The notes: generated by a model from the letters alone, not told the origin. A stretch of 64,000 nucleotides of DNA from Hydractinia symbiolongicarpus (GCF_029227915.1 NC_079885.1:9362001-9426000), one strand, 5' to 3'. Shown: positions 1-10,944, numbered from the stretch's first letter. Program-made: numbers and translations.

Positions 1-710
1 AAGATTACGAAGTAAGTTATTTAATTTATTGAAAATTAGAAAGAAAAATATATGTCTCCAGATTCAGCAGCCTAAATCATTTATTTTGTTGGGTATAATT
101 TTGTACAGATATGTCACAAAGAGCATTTCTCATTCAAATTCGATTAATTAAGATACTGCACATATTTTTTCGATTATATGTTAAACAATTTGAATAAAAA
201 TATCTTTGCATTCATTTATTTTATTTTATTTTTAGATATGAAGGAACTTATTCTTGATAATAACACAACAGAACCTGCACATTTACTATCTATCAAACCA
301 AACATAGTCCATATGATAAATTAATGTGAACCCACACCCTGATGTGGACAACCAGTTACAATGAAAAAAAAATGTCAATGGTGGAAACTCTCATCATACA
401 TGGAAGTGATGCAGGGGTGGAAGATAAATTTAAATTTAATAGTGATCATTTCGCTGAAATGTCTGATTGTCAGAAATTATCTCATATACTAGCTATGTCG
501 TCATCACATAACATACATCAATTGTAGAGATGCTGACAACCAAAAATCATTATCACACTGCATTGTGTGGTAACATCTCATGTGTTGATGTTTTGTTGCA
601 TCAAAAAAATATTGATGTGACGATCAAAGATAAATATGGACACACTGAGTATGATATTGCTGGAAGAGAGGGGAATAAACAAAATTTTGAAATAATATGA
701 CAAAAAATAA
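1..710 (+). repeat. Tandem unit 1 of decayed ankyrin-exon array
   Basis: First visible copy of a ~708-bp unit. The window opens at the same point at which later copies start (AAGATTACGAAGTAAG), so the array probably continues upstream. The unit holds the end of an exon (donor GT at 12-13), a short intron, an acceptor AG at 234-235, and an exon-like stretch whose later part (566-697) encodes an ankyrin-like segment ending in TGA (698-700). Confidence 0.85.
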
Positions 711-1416
711 AAGATTACGAAGTAAGTTATTTAATTTAATGAAAATTAGAAAGAAAAATACATTTGTCTTCAAATTCAGCAGCCTAAATCATTTATTTTG
801 TTGGGTATAATTTTGTACAGATTTGTCACAAAGAGTATTTCTCATTCAAATTCGATTAATTAAGCCACTGCACATATTTTTTCGATTATATGTTAAACAA
901 GTTGAATCAAAATATCTTTGCATTCATTTATTTCATTTTATTTTTTAGATATTAAGGAACTTATTCTTGATAATGACACAACAGAACCTGCACATTTACT
1001 ATCTATCAAACAAACATAGTCCATACGAGAAATCAATATGAACCCACACCCTGATGTGGACAACCAGTACAATGAAAAAAAATGTCAATGGTGGAAATTC
1101 TCATCATACATGGAAGTGATGCAGGGATGGAAGATAAATTTAAATTTAATAGTTATCATTTCGCTGAAATGTCTGATTGTCAGAAATTATCACATGTACT
1201 ATGTCGTCATCACATAGCATACATCAATTGTAGAGATGCTGACAACCACACATCATTATCACACTGCATTGTGTGGTAACATCTCATGTGTTGATGTTTT
1301 GTTGCATCAAAAAAATATTGATGTGACGATCAAAGATAAATATGGACACACTGTGTATGATATTGCTGGAAGAAAAGTGAATAAACAAAATTTTGAAATA
1401 ATATGACAAAAAATAA
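711..1416 (+). repeat. Tandem unit 2 of decayed ankyrin-exon array
   Basis: Second copy, about 706 bp, nearly identical to unit 1. Acceptor AG is at 947-948, followed by an exon-like stretch to about 1427. It carries small indels relative to unit 1; for example the first exon's ATG is ATT here, and an early in-frame stop follows the segment encoding LLSIKQT. Confidence 0.85.
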
Positions 1417-2125
1417 AAGATTACGAAGTAAGTTATTTAATTTATTGAAAATTAGAAAGAAAAATATATTTGTCTCCAGATTCAGCAGCCTAAATCATTT
1501 ATTTTGTTGGGTATAATTTTGTACAGATATGTCACAAAGAGCATTTCTCATTCAAATTCGATTAATTAAGATACTTCACATATTTTTTCGATTATATGTT
1601 AAACAATTTGAATAAAAATATCTTTGCATTCATTTATTTTATTTTATTTTTAGATATGAAGGAACTTATTCATGATAATAACACAACAGAACCTGCACAT
1701 TTACTATCTATCAAACCAAACATAGTCCATATGATAAATTAATGTGAACCCACACCCTGATGTGGACAACCAGTTACAATGAAAAAAAAATGTCAATGGT
1801 GGAAACTCTCATCACACATGGAAGTGATGCAGGGGTGGAAGATAAATTTAAATTTAATAGTGATCATTTCGCTAAAATATCTAATTGTCAGAAATTATCT
1901 CATATACTAGCTATGTTGTCATCACATAACATATATCCATTGAAGAGATGCTGACAACCAAATATTATTACGCTGCATTGTGTGGTAACATCTCATGTGT
2001 TGATGTTTTGTTGCATCAAAAAAATATTGATGTGACGATCAAAGATAAATATGGACACACTATGTATGATATTGCTGGAAGAGAAGTGAATAAACAAAAT
2101 TTTGAAATAATCTGACAAAAAATAA
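1417..2125 (+). repeat. Tandem unit 3 of decayed ankyrin-exon array
   Basis: Third copy, about 709 bp, closest to unit 1. Acceptor AG is at 1652-1653 and the exon-like stretch runs to about 2136. The TGA after the ankyrin-like segment is conserved, so the stop predates the amplification. Confidence 0.85.
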
Positions 2126-2375
2126 AAGATTACGAAGTAAGTTATTCAACTTATTGAAAATTAGATAAAATATATATTTTTCTTCAGTTTCAGCAGCCTA
2201 AATCATTTATTTTGTTGAGTATAATTTTGTACAGATTTCTCACAAAAAGTATTACTGATTTAAATTCGATTAATTTAGCCATGGCGGCTATGAAGATACC
2301 ACATCATTTTTGGATTATATGTTAAACAATTTGAAAAAAATTATCTTTGCATACATTTTTTAATTTATGTCACCT
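2126..2375 (+). repeat. Partial, diverged unit 4 closing the array
   Basis: The same intron start as in units 1-3 (AAGATTACGAAGTAAG) continues with increasing divergence and loses similarity at about 2375, before an exon would begin. This is the 3' edge of the array. Confidence 0.7.
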
Positions 2376-4098
2376 CTAAAATGCCTGAGGTGGGCACTTA
2401 TTCAAGATGGCTAGAAAATAGAAAGGGGCACTTATAAAAAAAAATTGATATAGAAGGTTTCAGTAACACAATTTAACATAAAAAAAAGTTTAACAAGAAA
2501 AGGATAATTCCTAATTCAAAGTAAACTTTCCCAATCAGACATTTATTTTTCATATAACTTACTATTTTTTCCCTGAATGTATTCACTTTCCAAATTTTAA
2601 GAAAAATTTAATGCTTTGTTGCCTTAAAAAATTAGTGTTGAGAGAGCTGTTTCCATGTATGGACCATAGAATTTTGACTTTCGAATTTCAAAGAATGTCT
2701 GCAAAAGTTTATAAGGGTTTAAAAAACTCATTAGTAACTAATGAGTTATATTATATTAACCCTTATATTTTGGGTGTGCTGCACTGGTTAACTTCTTATA
2801 AAATTTGTCATTTTGCAGGTGCTATCAATAGCACACCTAAGCCATTTTGTGTGTGTGTGGAGGTGTGCGCGTGCTATTGCACGCCTCTTCTGAAAGGGCC
2901 TGTTAGTTTGTTTATTTTTACATCGTTTTCCCATTTATAGGCCCAAAAACCTTTATCTTTCGCGTCCACCTGGTCCATATCATTTAGAATAGTTATGGTT
3001 AGTTAACCTTAACAAAAGATTTAGATAAACAATTGAGTATTTAAATGTAAAGTAAAAAAGAATCATAACATAATGCATATTATAATAACTGATTCCTTAG
3101 AAAATGAAAAAATTGTGATATTGACAATGTATATAAAAATCATTTTGAACGATTAACAGTCAGCAAAATGAAATGTATTAAAAAAGAAAGTGAAAATTAT
3201 TTTAAATTAAAGTGACAGCTTTATACTAAGCTTAACAAAATGATTCTAGACATAAAGTTATAAGTATTTTACACACATTAATACAAATGAGATATAAACT
3301 GCTGTAAGTTGCAATTGTTTTGAATTGTTCCCTGTTTTAAAAATCGTTATAAAGAAAAAAACACAACTTAAAACAAAAACTTTAATACCACCATGCAAGT
3401 GATTTCTTAGGGCTTTAAAAAGTACTGTCTTTGCTTGTTTCAGAATTGACTTGGTTGAGTTACAGTTTGCTTTCATCTACATTGGATGGAAAAAAACCTT
3501 CTGCATTAGGCATTATAGCAAAAAGATTCTTATTGATAACATTGATACAATCTACAATTTTGAATTAGGCTGCATAAAGCAGTGTTTTTTTTATGCCAAA
3601 ACTGATCAGGAGTTATATTATAATTTTGAGCAATAAGCTACTGTTTTTTAATACATGTGATGAAAAAAGTTTATAGATTTAATTTGATTCTTTTAAAATC
3701 ATTCTTTCCTCGCCAACTTTTGGTCTGAAAGCACTGTGCAGAAATGTGTTTTTGTAAACAACTACTATCTCTAAATAGGCAAAATTTATATAAATCTAAA
3801 CAATAATGCTGTATCAGCCATAATGGCCATCGCTAAAGGAGAAATTTCTTTAAAAAACACACAATCACCTATTCAAAACAAATGTTAAAATATGAGGCAC
3901 TACTAATAAGCTAAATTGGAAGCAACTTTTCTAAAAGGTCCTAATAAGTACTGACAAAAAGAAAAATATAAACCCTTGGTCCAAAAGTTCTAAACAATAT
4001 TTGTAATGGGTGTCAAAAGATACCACAATCTAGAATAATAAACAATTTAAAAAAGTATATACAATAAAAATATTTTCTTACTACCATTCACAATTCTT
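2376..4098. other. Intergenic; hairpin at 2710-2767, no convincing gene
   Basis: AT-rich spacer. The 109-codon frame at 2611-2940 has no recognisable domain and spans a nested palindrome, so I do not call it. Downstream flank (3' side) of the TPMT-like gene; no AATAAA was found on the minus strand close to its stop. Confidence 0.5.
2710..2767. repeat. Nested inverted repeat (hairpin)
   Basis: Outer arms TATAAGGGTT (2710-2719) and AACCCTTATA (2758-2767) flank an inner palindrome with arms AACTCATTAG (2725-2734) and CTAATGAGTT (2738-2747) around a 3-nt loop. It could be part of a degraded MITE; no target-site duplication was identified. Confidence 0.6.
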
Positions 4099-4797
4099 TT
4101 AGACATTTGTTAACTTTTTTGTAAGAAGGTATAAAACATGAACGCAATTACATCCAATTCGAGCTGTATATTCTTCTGGTAATTCATCTTCCGTCTTTCG
4201 ACTAAGCTCTTCAATTATAAATTTATCACTCAAATAAACTTTAAAAGTTTCAGTTGGAATACTATGTGGTGGTTGTCTACGAAGAGACATGTCATATTCA
4301 AAGCATTCCATCAATACACGACCTGCAGGTTTTAATAAGCTAGTCAACTGGTTTATATATTTTTGCTGTTCTTCTGGCACTGTAGCTTCCAGTCCACCAA
4401 CATCAAACCAGTAATCAAAACACCCACCAAGTAGGTCACAATCAGTAGAAAAAAAGTCACATTGATAAATTTTTAACCTATCATCATGCGAATAAACTTT
4501 TACATTGTTCTTTTCTTTAACTTCATAACTTAATGAAAGACGCTCAAAAAACAACTTACATGGAGTTTCAAACAGTTCAATACCGACAACAGTTAATCCC
4601 TGTTTATAAAACCACGCCATATCAACTGTTGCGCCACAAAGCGGAACCAAAATGCGCTTTCCATTTATACTACCCTTTACAAGATACTGAAAGAAGTTTT
4701 TTAAGTATGGACTTCCTTGTGGCATATCCCAAGGTGAGTGATTATTTTGCCATTTCTTTTCCCATATTTTGTTTATTTCTTCACGAGAAGCCATCAT
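4099..4797 (-). CDS. Thiopurine S-methyltransferase (TPMT)-like protein, intronless
   Basis: A 232-codon open frame starting with two consecutive Met codons. It matches the TPMT family (class I SAM-dependent methyltransferase): an N-terminal W-E/K-W-Q region with HSPWDMPQGSP (residues ~14-31), the SAM-binding motif ILVPLCGATVDMAWF (~49-63) followed by GLTVVGIELFE, then IYQCDFFSTD (~109-118) and FDYWFDVGGLEATVPEEQQ, where the family usually has an Asp followed by small residues. The C-terminal part contains PPHSIPTETF. Length fits the usual 210-245 residues. The family transfers a methyl group from S-adenosylmethionine to sulfur, selenium or related nucleophiles; the substrate here is unknown. 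The coding region has no intron, unlike vertebrate TPMT. A retrocopy or an old bacterial transfer would both explain this; the sequence alone does not decide. Confidence 0.88.
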   Translation of the reverse strand: MMASREEINKIWEKKWQNNHSPWDMPQGSPYLKNFFQYLVKGSINGKRILVPLCGATVDMAWFYKQGLTVVGIELFETPCKLFFERLSLSYEVKEKNNVKVYSHDDRLKIYQCDFFSTDCDLLGGCFDYWFDVGGLEATVPEEQQKYINQLTSLLKPAGRVLMECFEYDMSLRRQPPHSIPTETFKVYLSDKFIIEELSRKTEDELPEEYTARIGCNCVHVLYLLTKKLTNV

Positions 4798-5682
4798 TAT
4801 TTTCTATAAAATGAATTACAAAAAAAAATTATAACTTTGAAATCCTTGTTATTCGGATTTCTAAAACAGATAGGCATCTACATCATCAATATTAATAACA
4901 ACCTTTGCTTATTTTAATATAAATTACATAATGCAGGTCTTTCACATATACTTAGAACAACGAATTCACTATCAATTTCTAAAGAGACTAAAAACCATAA
5001 AATTTGGATCTTTAGTTGCATAATAACATGGATATTACTGCTAAAAAATATAGTCAACTGAATTGACTTTCGCGTTCCATTAGCTCTTTAATGGCATGTT
5101 ATTCAGAAAGAAATTTCTGCACTTATTATACATAAAGCACTGGCAATTTTGTAACTTAAGGGGATCCCAAGGTATAAAATGATGTTGGGCTTATTTATAT
5201 TATAGAGCTTAGAAAGTTCATTAACAAGCCTTTTTAATTTTTTTAAAAAGATCTTTTCCTTCTCAAGATATTCACATTTAAAGAATTTTAGATTTATTAT
5301 ACTGCATAAATTATGATGTCATATTTAAGTAATAGCAAACTTTGATGTTTTCCTGTTTTCCTGGATATGCATTCACACTTTATCAATGCATAGATATTAT
5401 AAAGGTGAATTGATTAAAATAATTTTTTTTGCCAAAATGCCAATTGTATGCTCATCCCAGACCTTTCAATTTTTTTGCTGGCTATTTTGGACTTGTCCTC
5501 AGGACTTATGGCTGCAATTTTAAGGCCAAGCACAATATTATTAGTGGGTACTGGCTGTGGGAAGACAAGCATAAAACATATATTTGTCTATATTTATTTT
5601 CCATATTTTTTCTGACTCTGAATGTCAAAAATGGCAATCTAAAAATAGTTCTAGGGAGTGAAGAGGGCAGCAACTGAAGATG
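4798..5682. other. Upstream flank of the TPMT-like gene, no gene seen
   Basis: AT-rich DNA with no supported coding exon. Any promoter of the minus-strand TPMT-like gene should lie here, but I see no clear TATA/initiator pair. The short frames at 5429-5677 and 5506-5769 overlap the adjoining SINE tail and are not credible genes. Confidence 0.4.
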
Positions 5683-6031
5683 ATAGATAGATAGATGTGC
5701 ATATTTTACATGGCTAGCCTCACAAATATCGAGGGATATACCCTGTCTATTATTTCCAGGAGGGGCCATGGCTTAGATGGAGAGTCCTAGAGTATTTAAT
5801 GCTCATTTTGAGCGACGCAGACCCAATTAGGGCCCGCGCTCTACTAGACAACTCCCGGCAACATCCAACGGCCCACACAGTGTGCCATCTTCCCAATTTC
5901 CCTCACATGGCTTGGGTTAACCCGGGGCTATGGTAACATTCACTCGCCCATGTTGAATCGCCGTCAAGAGGAATCGAACCCCGGTCTCTCGCACAGAGTA
6001 CGAGAGCTATAACCACTAATCTACGGCGCTA
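5683..6031 (-). mobile_element. tRNA-derived SINE with CTAT-repeat tail
   Basis: Read on the minus strand, the head (about 6031 down to 5957) resembles a tRNA: near-complementary acceptor arms (CGCCGT/ACGGCG), an A-box-like TAGATTAGTGGTTA and a B-box GGGGTTCGATTCC. A GC-richer body of about 230 bp follows, ending in a short CTATCTATCTATC tail (5683-5695 region). Head, body and simple-repeat tail are the classic SINE layout. GC content is clearly higher than the surroundings. It is not a functional tRNA: the anticodon loop is irregular and no mature 3' end is defined. Confidence 0.75.
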
Positions 6032-6084
6032 TTTTTTATGGTTGCTTTTGACAATTCTAACCTTATATATAGGCTTTGTTAGCT

Positions 6085-6200
6085 GTGTGGCTTTATTATG
6101 TTGGCTATGTAGGTTAACGTTGGCTGTGTAGGCTACAGTATGTATTGACTGTGTAGGCTGTATGTTGGCTGTAGCTACATAGGCTATATGTATAGCTGGC
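6085..6200. repeat. Degenerate tandem repeat (TTGGCTGTGTAGGCT-like)
   Basis: Variants of GTTGGCTGTGTAGGCT recur about four to five times with irregular spacing of roughly 20-35 bp. This is a minisatellite-like patch just beyond the SINE head. Confidence 0.6.
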
Positions 6201-6513
6201 TAGCTTAGGCAGTTGGGGAAAACTGCTAACCATTACAAAATCAGGCTAGCCACTTTAAATATTTATTATTATTATTATTAACCTAATTAATTAACTTAGC
6301 TTCGAAATAAAACCAGGGTCTGTAATAAAGCAATGCGGGAAAATAATGGGAGCGATTATTTGTTTTTAAAGATTTTGTGCTATTCCCGCCTAATTAAGAG
6401 GAATGTGCCGTCTTAGCCAAGAATTAAAAATGGTTGACAGTCAGGTAGGGACTATTAACTAAGAGTGTATATATCCGCCAAATTAGGATTACATCTGCCA
6501 AATTTGAATTAAT

Positions 6514-6917
6514 GGGCAGTTCATATGGAAAATATATCCTCGGTTAGCGGGAAGTCTTTCAGCATGATATAATTTTTACTTTCTGTTCATATGGCATATA
6601 GTGAGAAAATACCATGTGGTAAGTTTTTATTGTTTATTGTGATAAGAATCTATTGTTTATTTTTAAAAATTATGCCGAATCGCATAAAATTATCTTGCCT
6701 ACCAAGGAAACTTCCGTTCATATGGGAAAATGCATTACCCTCTTACTAAGATCTCGATCATGAGCAACCGAGATCTCGGTAGGCAGGTAACTGTTTTTTC
6801 TCATATGAACACAACTAAATTTTGTTAAGAGTTTGTTAACAACCTGAGATCTTGACTTGATATCATGCTGAAACATTTCCCCAGTTTCTAAGGAAATATT
6901 TCCCATATGAACTGCCC
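6514..6917. mobile_element. MITE with GGGCAGTTCATATGG terminal inverted repeats
   Basis: The left end GGGCAGTTCATATGGAAAAT is matched by the right end (reverse complement GGGCAGTTCATATGGGAAAT), giving TIRs of about 20 bp around a ~400-bp non-coding interior. The interior contains further copies of TTCATATGG and an inverted pair of GAGATCTCG motifs near 6750-6780. No transposase frame is present. Flanks are TTAAT on the left and CTAAAT on the right; a TTAA-like target is possible but not clean. Confidence 0.75.
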
Positions 6918-8544
6918 CTAAATAACAAATTGGTTATTTATTAATATCATTTCTGGCAAAAATTTTTGATTTTCTTAGCAGATGACTCATCATCAATTTC
7001 TCAGAGCGTGCAACCTTGGAAAGGCATGCAGTTTTTTATGTTTGTGTTTTTGTGTAGGTTAATTAAACGCCTTTTAACCAAATTAACCTGGTGCATTCCT
7101 TAATTAGGAGTGGTATCTATGTCAAATTAGTAGTACATACACTCTAGCAGTTTACCCTGACTGAAGGCCATTTTCAAAAAGTATATATATATTCATAGCT
7201 ATATATTTTAAGAATCCTTGTGTTTAAAGAGTGTTTGTGTTTTTCTCAAGAAAATCTGAAGCTTTTAGTGGCCCAATTAAGTTGTAAGTTACCTAGTTCG
7301 TAACGTCTCTTCTAACTACGTGAATAGCCTAGCTAGCTACCTAGGGCAGCACACAACAATCTTTATTAACAGTGAACTGCAAAACAGTTTAGAAATTCTA
7401 ATTAATAAAGGCACAGAAGAAATATACCTGTTCCGTGGTGGTAACTTTCGTTTTTTTGCAAGGCCCTTTAAAAAATAGAACGTTCGCAAATCTTTGTAAA
7501 TCTTTGAGTACAGACTTATCTGAACCCTCCGCTCCGCGTCCACAATAAAGGCAGTCATAATTTGCGTAGCTAAGTTGGGAGCGAAGCCCATTCGACGTTC
7601 GCGTCCGAAAAAAATTTACCCATTCGGAAACCGGTCAAAAAATTTTGAAGCCGAAAGTCCCGTGTCAGCATACTTCGGTTAGAGTTTTCCTATTCTAGTT
7701 TTCCTGGAAGAGGTGGAAATGCATTCTCGTCCGCAGTGCTCTTTGAGATTAAAAAGGCCTATCTCAAACATGTAAAAACGCATTTTAACGGGTTTCTCAA
7801 AAAAGTTACTTTTGTTAGAGAAGTGCAGAAAAAATGTTTTTGTTAAGAACAGAAGGGGAATAGAGAACTTGCAAGCAAGCTGTCAAAAACTTGCAAGCAA
7901 AATTGAAACCAGAAAAGGCTTTGTTCTAGGACTTCTTTTTACGATATATTAAGACAAAAAGGTCCTAACATGTTATTACAAAGATGTGGAGATACTTTAA
8001 AATAGAAACTTAAAAACAGAAGAATAGCAGGTGAAATACCTTAAATTCATGAAATGAACCTTTTGTTTGTCTGCGCGAAAATTTAATGCACACGGTTATA
8101 TTTATTTTCGGGTTAGCGAAAATATGGCCTGGAACTAAAATAAAAACAAACAATGAGATTTAAAGTTTTGGTAACATATATTATATTATCTCCAACAGAA
8201 TTATAAAATTCAGGATCTCCATTAATCAAATATGCTCTAATCCTAAGTGCGCAGAAATTAAATTCGTGGAAGCTCGACCACAGCACCTTTTACCGTGGCG
8301 GCGAAAATGTACTGGAGTCGAGCTTGTTGAGAAGCAAATAGTCCTGGAAAGAGGCTGTAATTCGTGAATAAAAGATGCATAAAGTTTAAACTCGCACAAA
8401 ATTTCATGAAAAGTCGTACAGTTCGCTATTTCAACTAATGATAAAAAACGGAACTCAGATTGTCACAAAGTTAGAAATCCCTGTGGACGAAGGTGGGGAC
8501 TCAGATAATAAACATATTTCCCTAAAGAAATTTATGCGTTACCG
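6918..8544. other. Intergenic, no gene seen
   Basis: The short frames here (for example 7337-7591) have no recognisable domain, no plausible splice context and no codon pattern distinguishing them from background. The stretch 7560-7700 is somewhat richer in CG dinucleotides, but no promoter could be assigned. Confidence 0.4.
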
Positions 8545-8700
8545 ACAACCTCGTTCCCAGGGTCTTGTGACCTCTGAGCGTTCATACGCCGCTATCGACT
8601 TCATCAACAAGGCAAAATGCTCTGGTAACGATGTTGTGTTACTGACTTTGGAAATAAACTTGTGTTATTTCGTTCCGCGAGAAGCTGGGGACGAGGTTGT
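8545..8700. mobile_element. Short MITE with ACAACCTCGTTCCCAG ends
   Basis: Left TIR ACAACCTCGTTCCCAG (8545-8560) pairs with right CTGGGGACGAGGTTGT (8685-8700), 15 of 16 matching. The interior is about 124 bp and more GC-rich than the flanks. A related terminus (CCCTGGGAACGAGGTTG) recurs at 62914-62930. The element breaks the 97-codon frame at 8438-8731, which I therefore reject as a gene. Confidence 0.75.
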
Positions 8701-8989
8701 TATAAAACCTCACATGTCATTAATGTTTTGAAAAAGACTAAAGAGGTTATATTTACTTTTAGCATGAACAAAACAAAAGTTCCATTTGTTATCTTTAGCA
8801 GAACGCTGACTGACAGAGTTAGATTATTAAAAGGAAAGATCAAACCAACCGGCAGCCTCGTGACTAGAAATAACTGTCACGAAAATCACTAACTATATAT
8901 AATATGAACGTGAAAGCGGATTTTAGACGGAAATATTTGTTTTAAAAACGAATTTAAGGGACCTTAGTGGGTATGCAATTAAAAAGGCC

Positions 8990-9092
8990 TAACAACCAAT
9001 CAAAGAAATGCTTGCTAACAGCCAATCACAAAAGCGTAACAACCAATCAAAGAAACGCTAACAGCCAATCAAAAAAGGCTGACAACCAATCA
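8990..9092. promoter_or_regulatory. Array of five CCAATCA boxes
   Basis: CCAATCA occurs five times in about 100 bp (near 8996, 9023, 9043, 9063 and 9084), each preceded by AACAA or AACAG/GACAA and spaced about 20-27 bp, close to two helical turns. CCAAT is the core site for the NF-Y family. The array lies ~0.5 kb upstream of the CRE/TATA promoter of the EF-hand gene. It could be an enhancer or simply a short degenerate minisatellite whose unit contains CCAAT. Confidence 0.5.
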
Positions 9093-9531
9093 GGCTTCCG
9101 AAATGTTACATTTCCGTTCTACTTTTTTCTATAACAGTATAATCGGTAAAACTATCGTTTGTAATTTTGGTGATAATTTTCACCTCTTATCAATCTTCTT
9201 TCTCCGCATAGTCAACCTCGTACCCAACATTTATAATAAAATCGATTACCCTTTGGGATGACCAGTCCCGTCAAGAGAAACTGGAAAGGGGATGAAATTT
9301 ATCTAAAATTACTGAACAGCAAAAAGAGAAAAAAATTGATTTTAGTTTGTTTTTTAATTAGTTTCGAATAAATAAGTCTTCTAAAAACATCTCCGGGGTT
9401 AATTTTTATTTAATTTTCCAATTTTAAAAACTATGTACTAGTTTTATAAAATGAACAACAACGGTATAATTTTGTAGTTAACAGTAGTAGTTGGCTAATG
9501 AAGATGATCGCAGGATGCTAACAAAGGCTGA

Positions 9532-9630
9532 TGACGTCATCTTTTGAATAACCAGGATAAAAAGATTTATAGCGAGTAGTCAGTCAGAGAGGAAGACAAG
9601 TTTCAAGAAGGTACAGAGAAAAACTAAAGG
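9532..9630 (+). promoter_or_regulatory. Putative CRE/TATA promoter and untranslated first exon of the EF-hand gene
   Basis: A perfect palindromic CRE (TGACGTCA, 9532-9539) is followed by a TATA-like GATAAAAAG (9556-9564) and initiator-like TCAGTC/TCAGAG motifs (around 9580-9587), at spacings typical of a TATA promoter. The transcribed segment then offers donors AAG|GTACAG (after 9610) and AAG|GTTTGT (after 9629), so a non-coding first exon of about 25-45 nt is plausible. It would splice to the ATG-bearing exon at 12953. An alternative upstream exon with a strong donor (GTAAGT at 12283) lies nearer the ATG. CRE sites bind CREB/ATF factors, often in calcium- or cAMP-responsive genes. Confidence 0.45.
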
Positions 9631-9959
9631 TTTGTAAAATTATGTAGAGAGGGAAGCAAGGAAGGGAAATCAGTACAACAGTATTGACCCCCACCCACCT
9701 CCACCCACTCACACATACCTGTCCTTTCTCGGCGATTATTTTTTTTACTAGTACTATGTGTTCAGTGACTTGGGTTAATTAACTCAGATAACTAAATTAC
9801 TCCAACTGGTAAAAAACCTTTCATAAAAAGGATAACGAGACTAGAGTGAAGAGACTAGAGGCGAAAAAAGCACGACCTGCAGTTTCAGAGAAACAGCTAA
9901 AGTTATGGGATAGGGACATCCGACAGAAATATCTCGCATGTTTGTATTTAATTTCTTGC

Positions 9960-10142
9960 ATTGTTATTATTATTGAAATTATTTACCCAGGATAGCCGTC
10001 CTACCGCCTAAGATATCAATCCTATTCTCATGCTGAAAGCTAAGCAGAAAGGATAGATTTCCTTCAAACTCCGGCATGACTCGCCGGAGTTTGAAAGACC
10101 TCCCGCACTGGAAGCGAACGCTCTAGTACAAGGCTATCAGTG
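9960..10142 (-). mobile_element. tRNA-derived SINE
   Basis: On the minus strand the head reads CTGATAGCCTTGTACTAGAG, an A-box-like start, followed by CGTTCGCTTCCAGTGCGGGAGG, a typical degraded tRNA arm. Next comes an inverted repeat (CAAACTCCGGC/GCCGGAGTTTG, 10055-10096) and the body with AGCTTTCAGCATGAGAATAGG. A shorter copy of the same body (CTATTCTCATGGTAAAAGC) sits in an EF-hand gene intron at 17088-17160, confirming a dispersed family. Confidence 0.65.
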
Positions 10143-10940
10143 ATGCAAAAGATGTTGCTTATGATTGTGTTTTTTCGTAGCTAACATCGAATAACTGACT
10201 TTGGGTTTTTCAAAACAGTTGAAGTATTTCCTAACGCCATTTTTAAAAGTTTTTCCGTTCTGCAAAATGCTTTAACCAAGCGTGACTTATAAGCTGTAAC
10301 GAGCAACAGTATAAGGTTTTAGTTAAGGATAAAGGTATAATTTAAAATAGTAGGCTCAAATGAAATTTCAACTGTGATTTTACCAATACCATGACGTGCA
10401 CTAATTTGGAAGACAATTGCTCAGTATGGGCTAACAAACATAGGAATTAAACAGAATATCCGATTTTGATTTGAACAAGTAACTTCTTATCCCCAGTAAG
10501 GTTTTAATCTTGTTTCCGCAGTTGTGTGTGACACTACAAATATGACAAAAGAAGAATGATATACTGTTAATTAAAACTCCTTGCATCTTTACAAATGTCA
10601 TATTTAACATAAGTACTATTTTTAAAACTTCCTTGTGGAAAAAAAAACTGATTTTTTGCTCACAACAAAAGACATCGCAAAAGAGTTTCATATAAGCAGC
10701 ATGTCAACAACAAACTGTATTCAACTCTACTTTTTAGCCAAACCTTTTAATTAACCTGAAAGTCACATGAATTTATAAATTTTATCCAAATAAGGACCTA
10801 AAAAGCGCAACGAAGTTTTCTTTGGTTATAAGGTGGTATATACTCTTCGTATTGTCTGGCCAATGTGAGACTGTTTACACTAATTCACGGGACGTAAGGC
10901 TTACTTCCGGCTGTAATTTTGTTATACCGTGCAGGAAATG
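10143..10940. other. Intergenic or first-intron sequence, no gene seen
   Basis: AT-rich DNA between the SINE and the inverted-repeat cluster. The 86-codon frame at 10431-10691 (minus) has no recognisable features. If the promoter at 9532 is correct, this is part of the first intron of the EF-hand gene. Confidence 0.4.
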
Positions 10941-10944
10941 GGAA

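Larger units (their letters stand above)
236..2136 (+). pseudogene. Ankyrin-repeat gene fragment, exon triplicated and decayed
   Basis: Three copies of one exon (about 236-721, 949-1427, 1654-2136) lie between matching acceptors and GTAAGT donors. The 3' half of each reads as an ankyrin-type helix-turn-helix: CGNISCVDVLLHQKN followed by IDVTIKDKYGHT and a YDIAGRE stretch. The 5' half reads MKELILDNNTTEPAHLLSIK. Reading frames are broken: a TAA follows the first segment, the middle segment (MSMVETLIIHGSDAG) is in another frame, and a TGA is conserved after the ankyrin-like part in every copy. Two exon lengths (486 and 483) are multiples of three, so the duplication could first have been in frame. 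This looks like a dead piece of an ankyrin-repeat gene; a non-coding or alternatively spliced function cannot be excluded. Confidence 0.6.

Noticed and set aside
1-2375. Active ankyrin-repeat gene with tandem exons
   Set aside because: Each unit has frame breaks and the conserved TGA after the ankyrin-like segment.
2611-2940. 109-codon plus-strand frame
   Set aside because: Contains a nested palindrome, has no recognisable domain, and length is near background.
5957-6031. Functional tRNA gene on the minus strand
   Set aside because: Pol III boxes are good but the anticodon arm is irregular and the sequence continues into a SINE body.
8438-8731. 97-codon plus-strand frame
   Set aside because: More than half of it is the MITE at 8545-8700; no domain or splice context.
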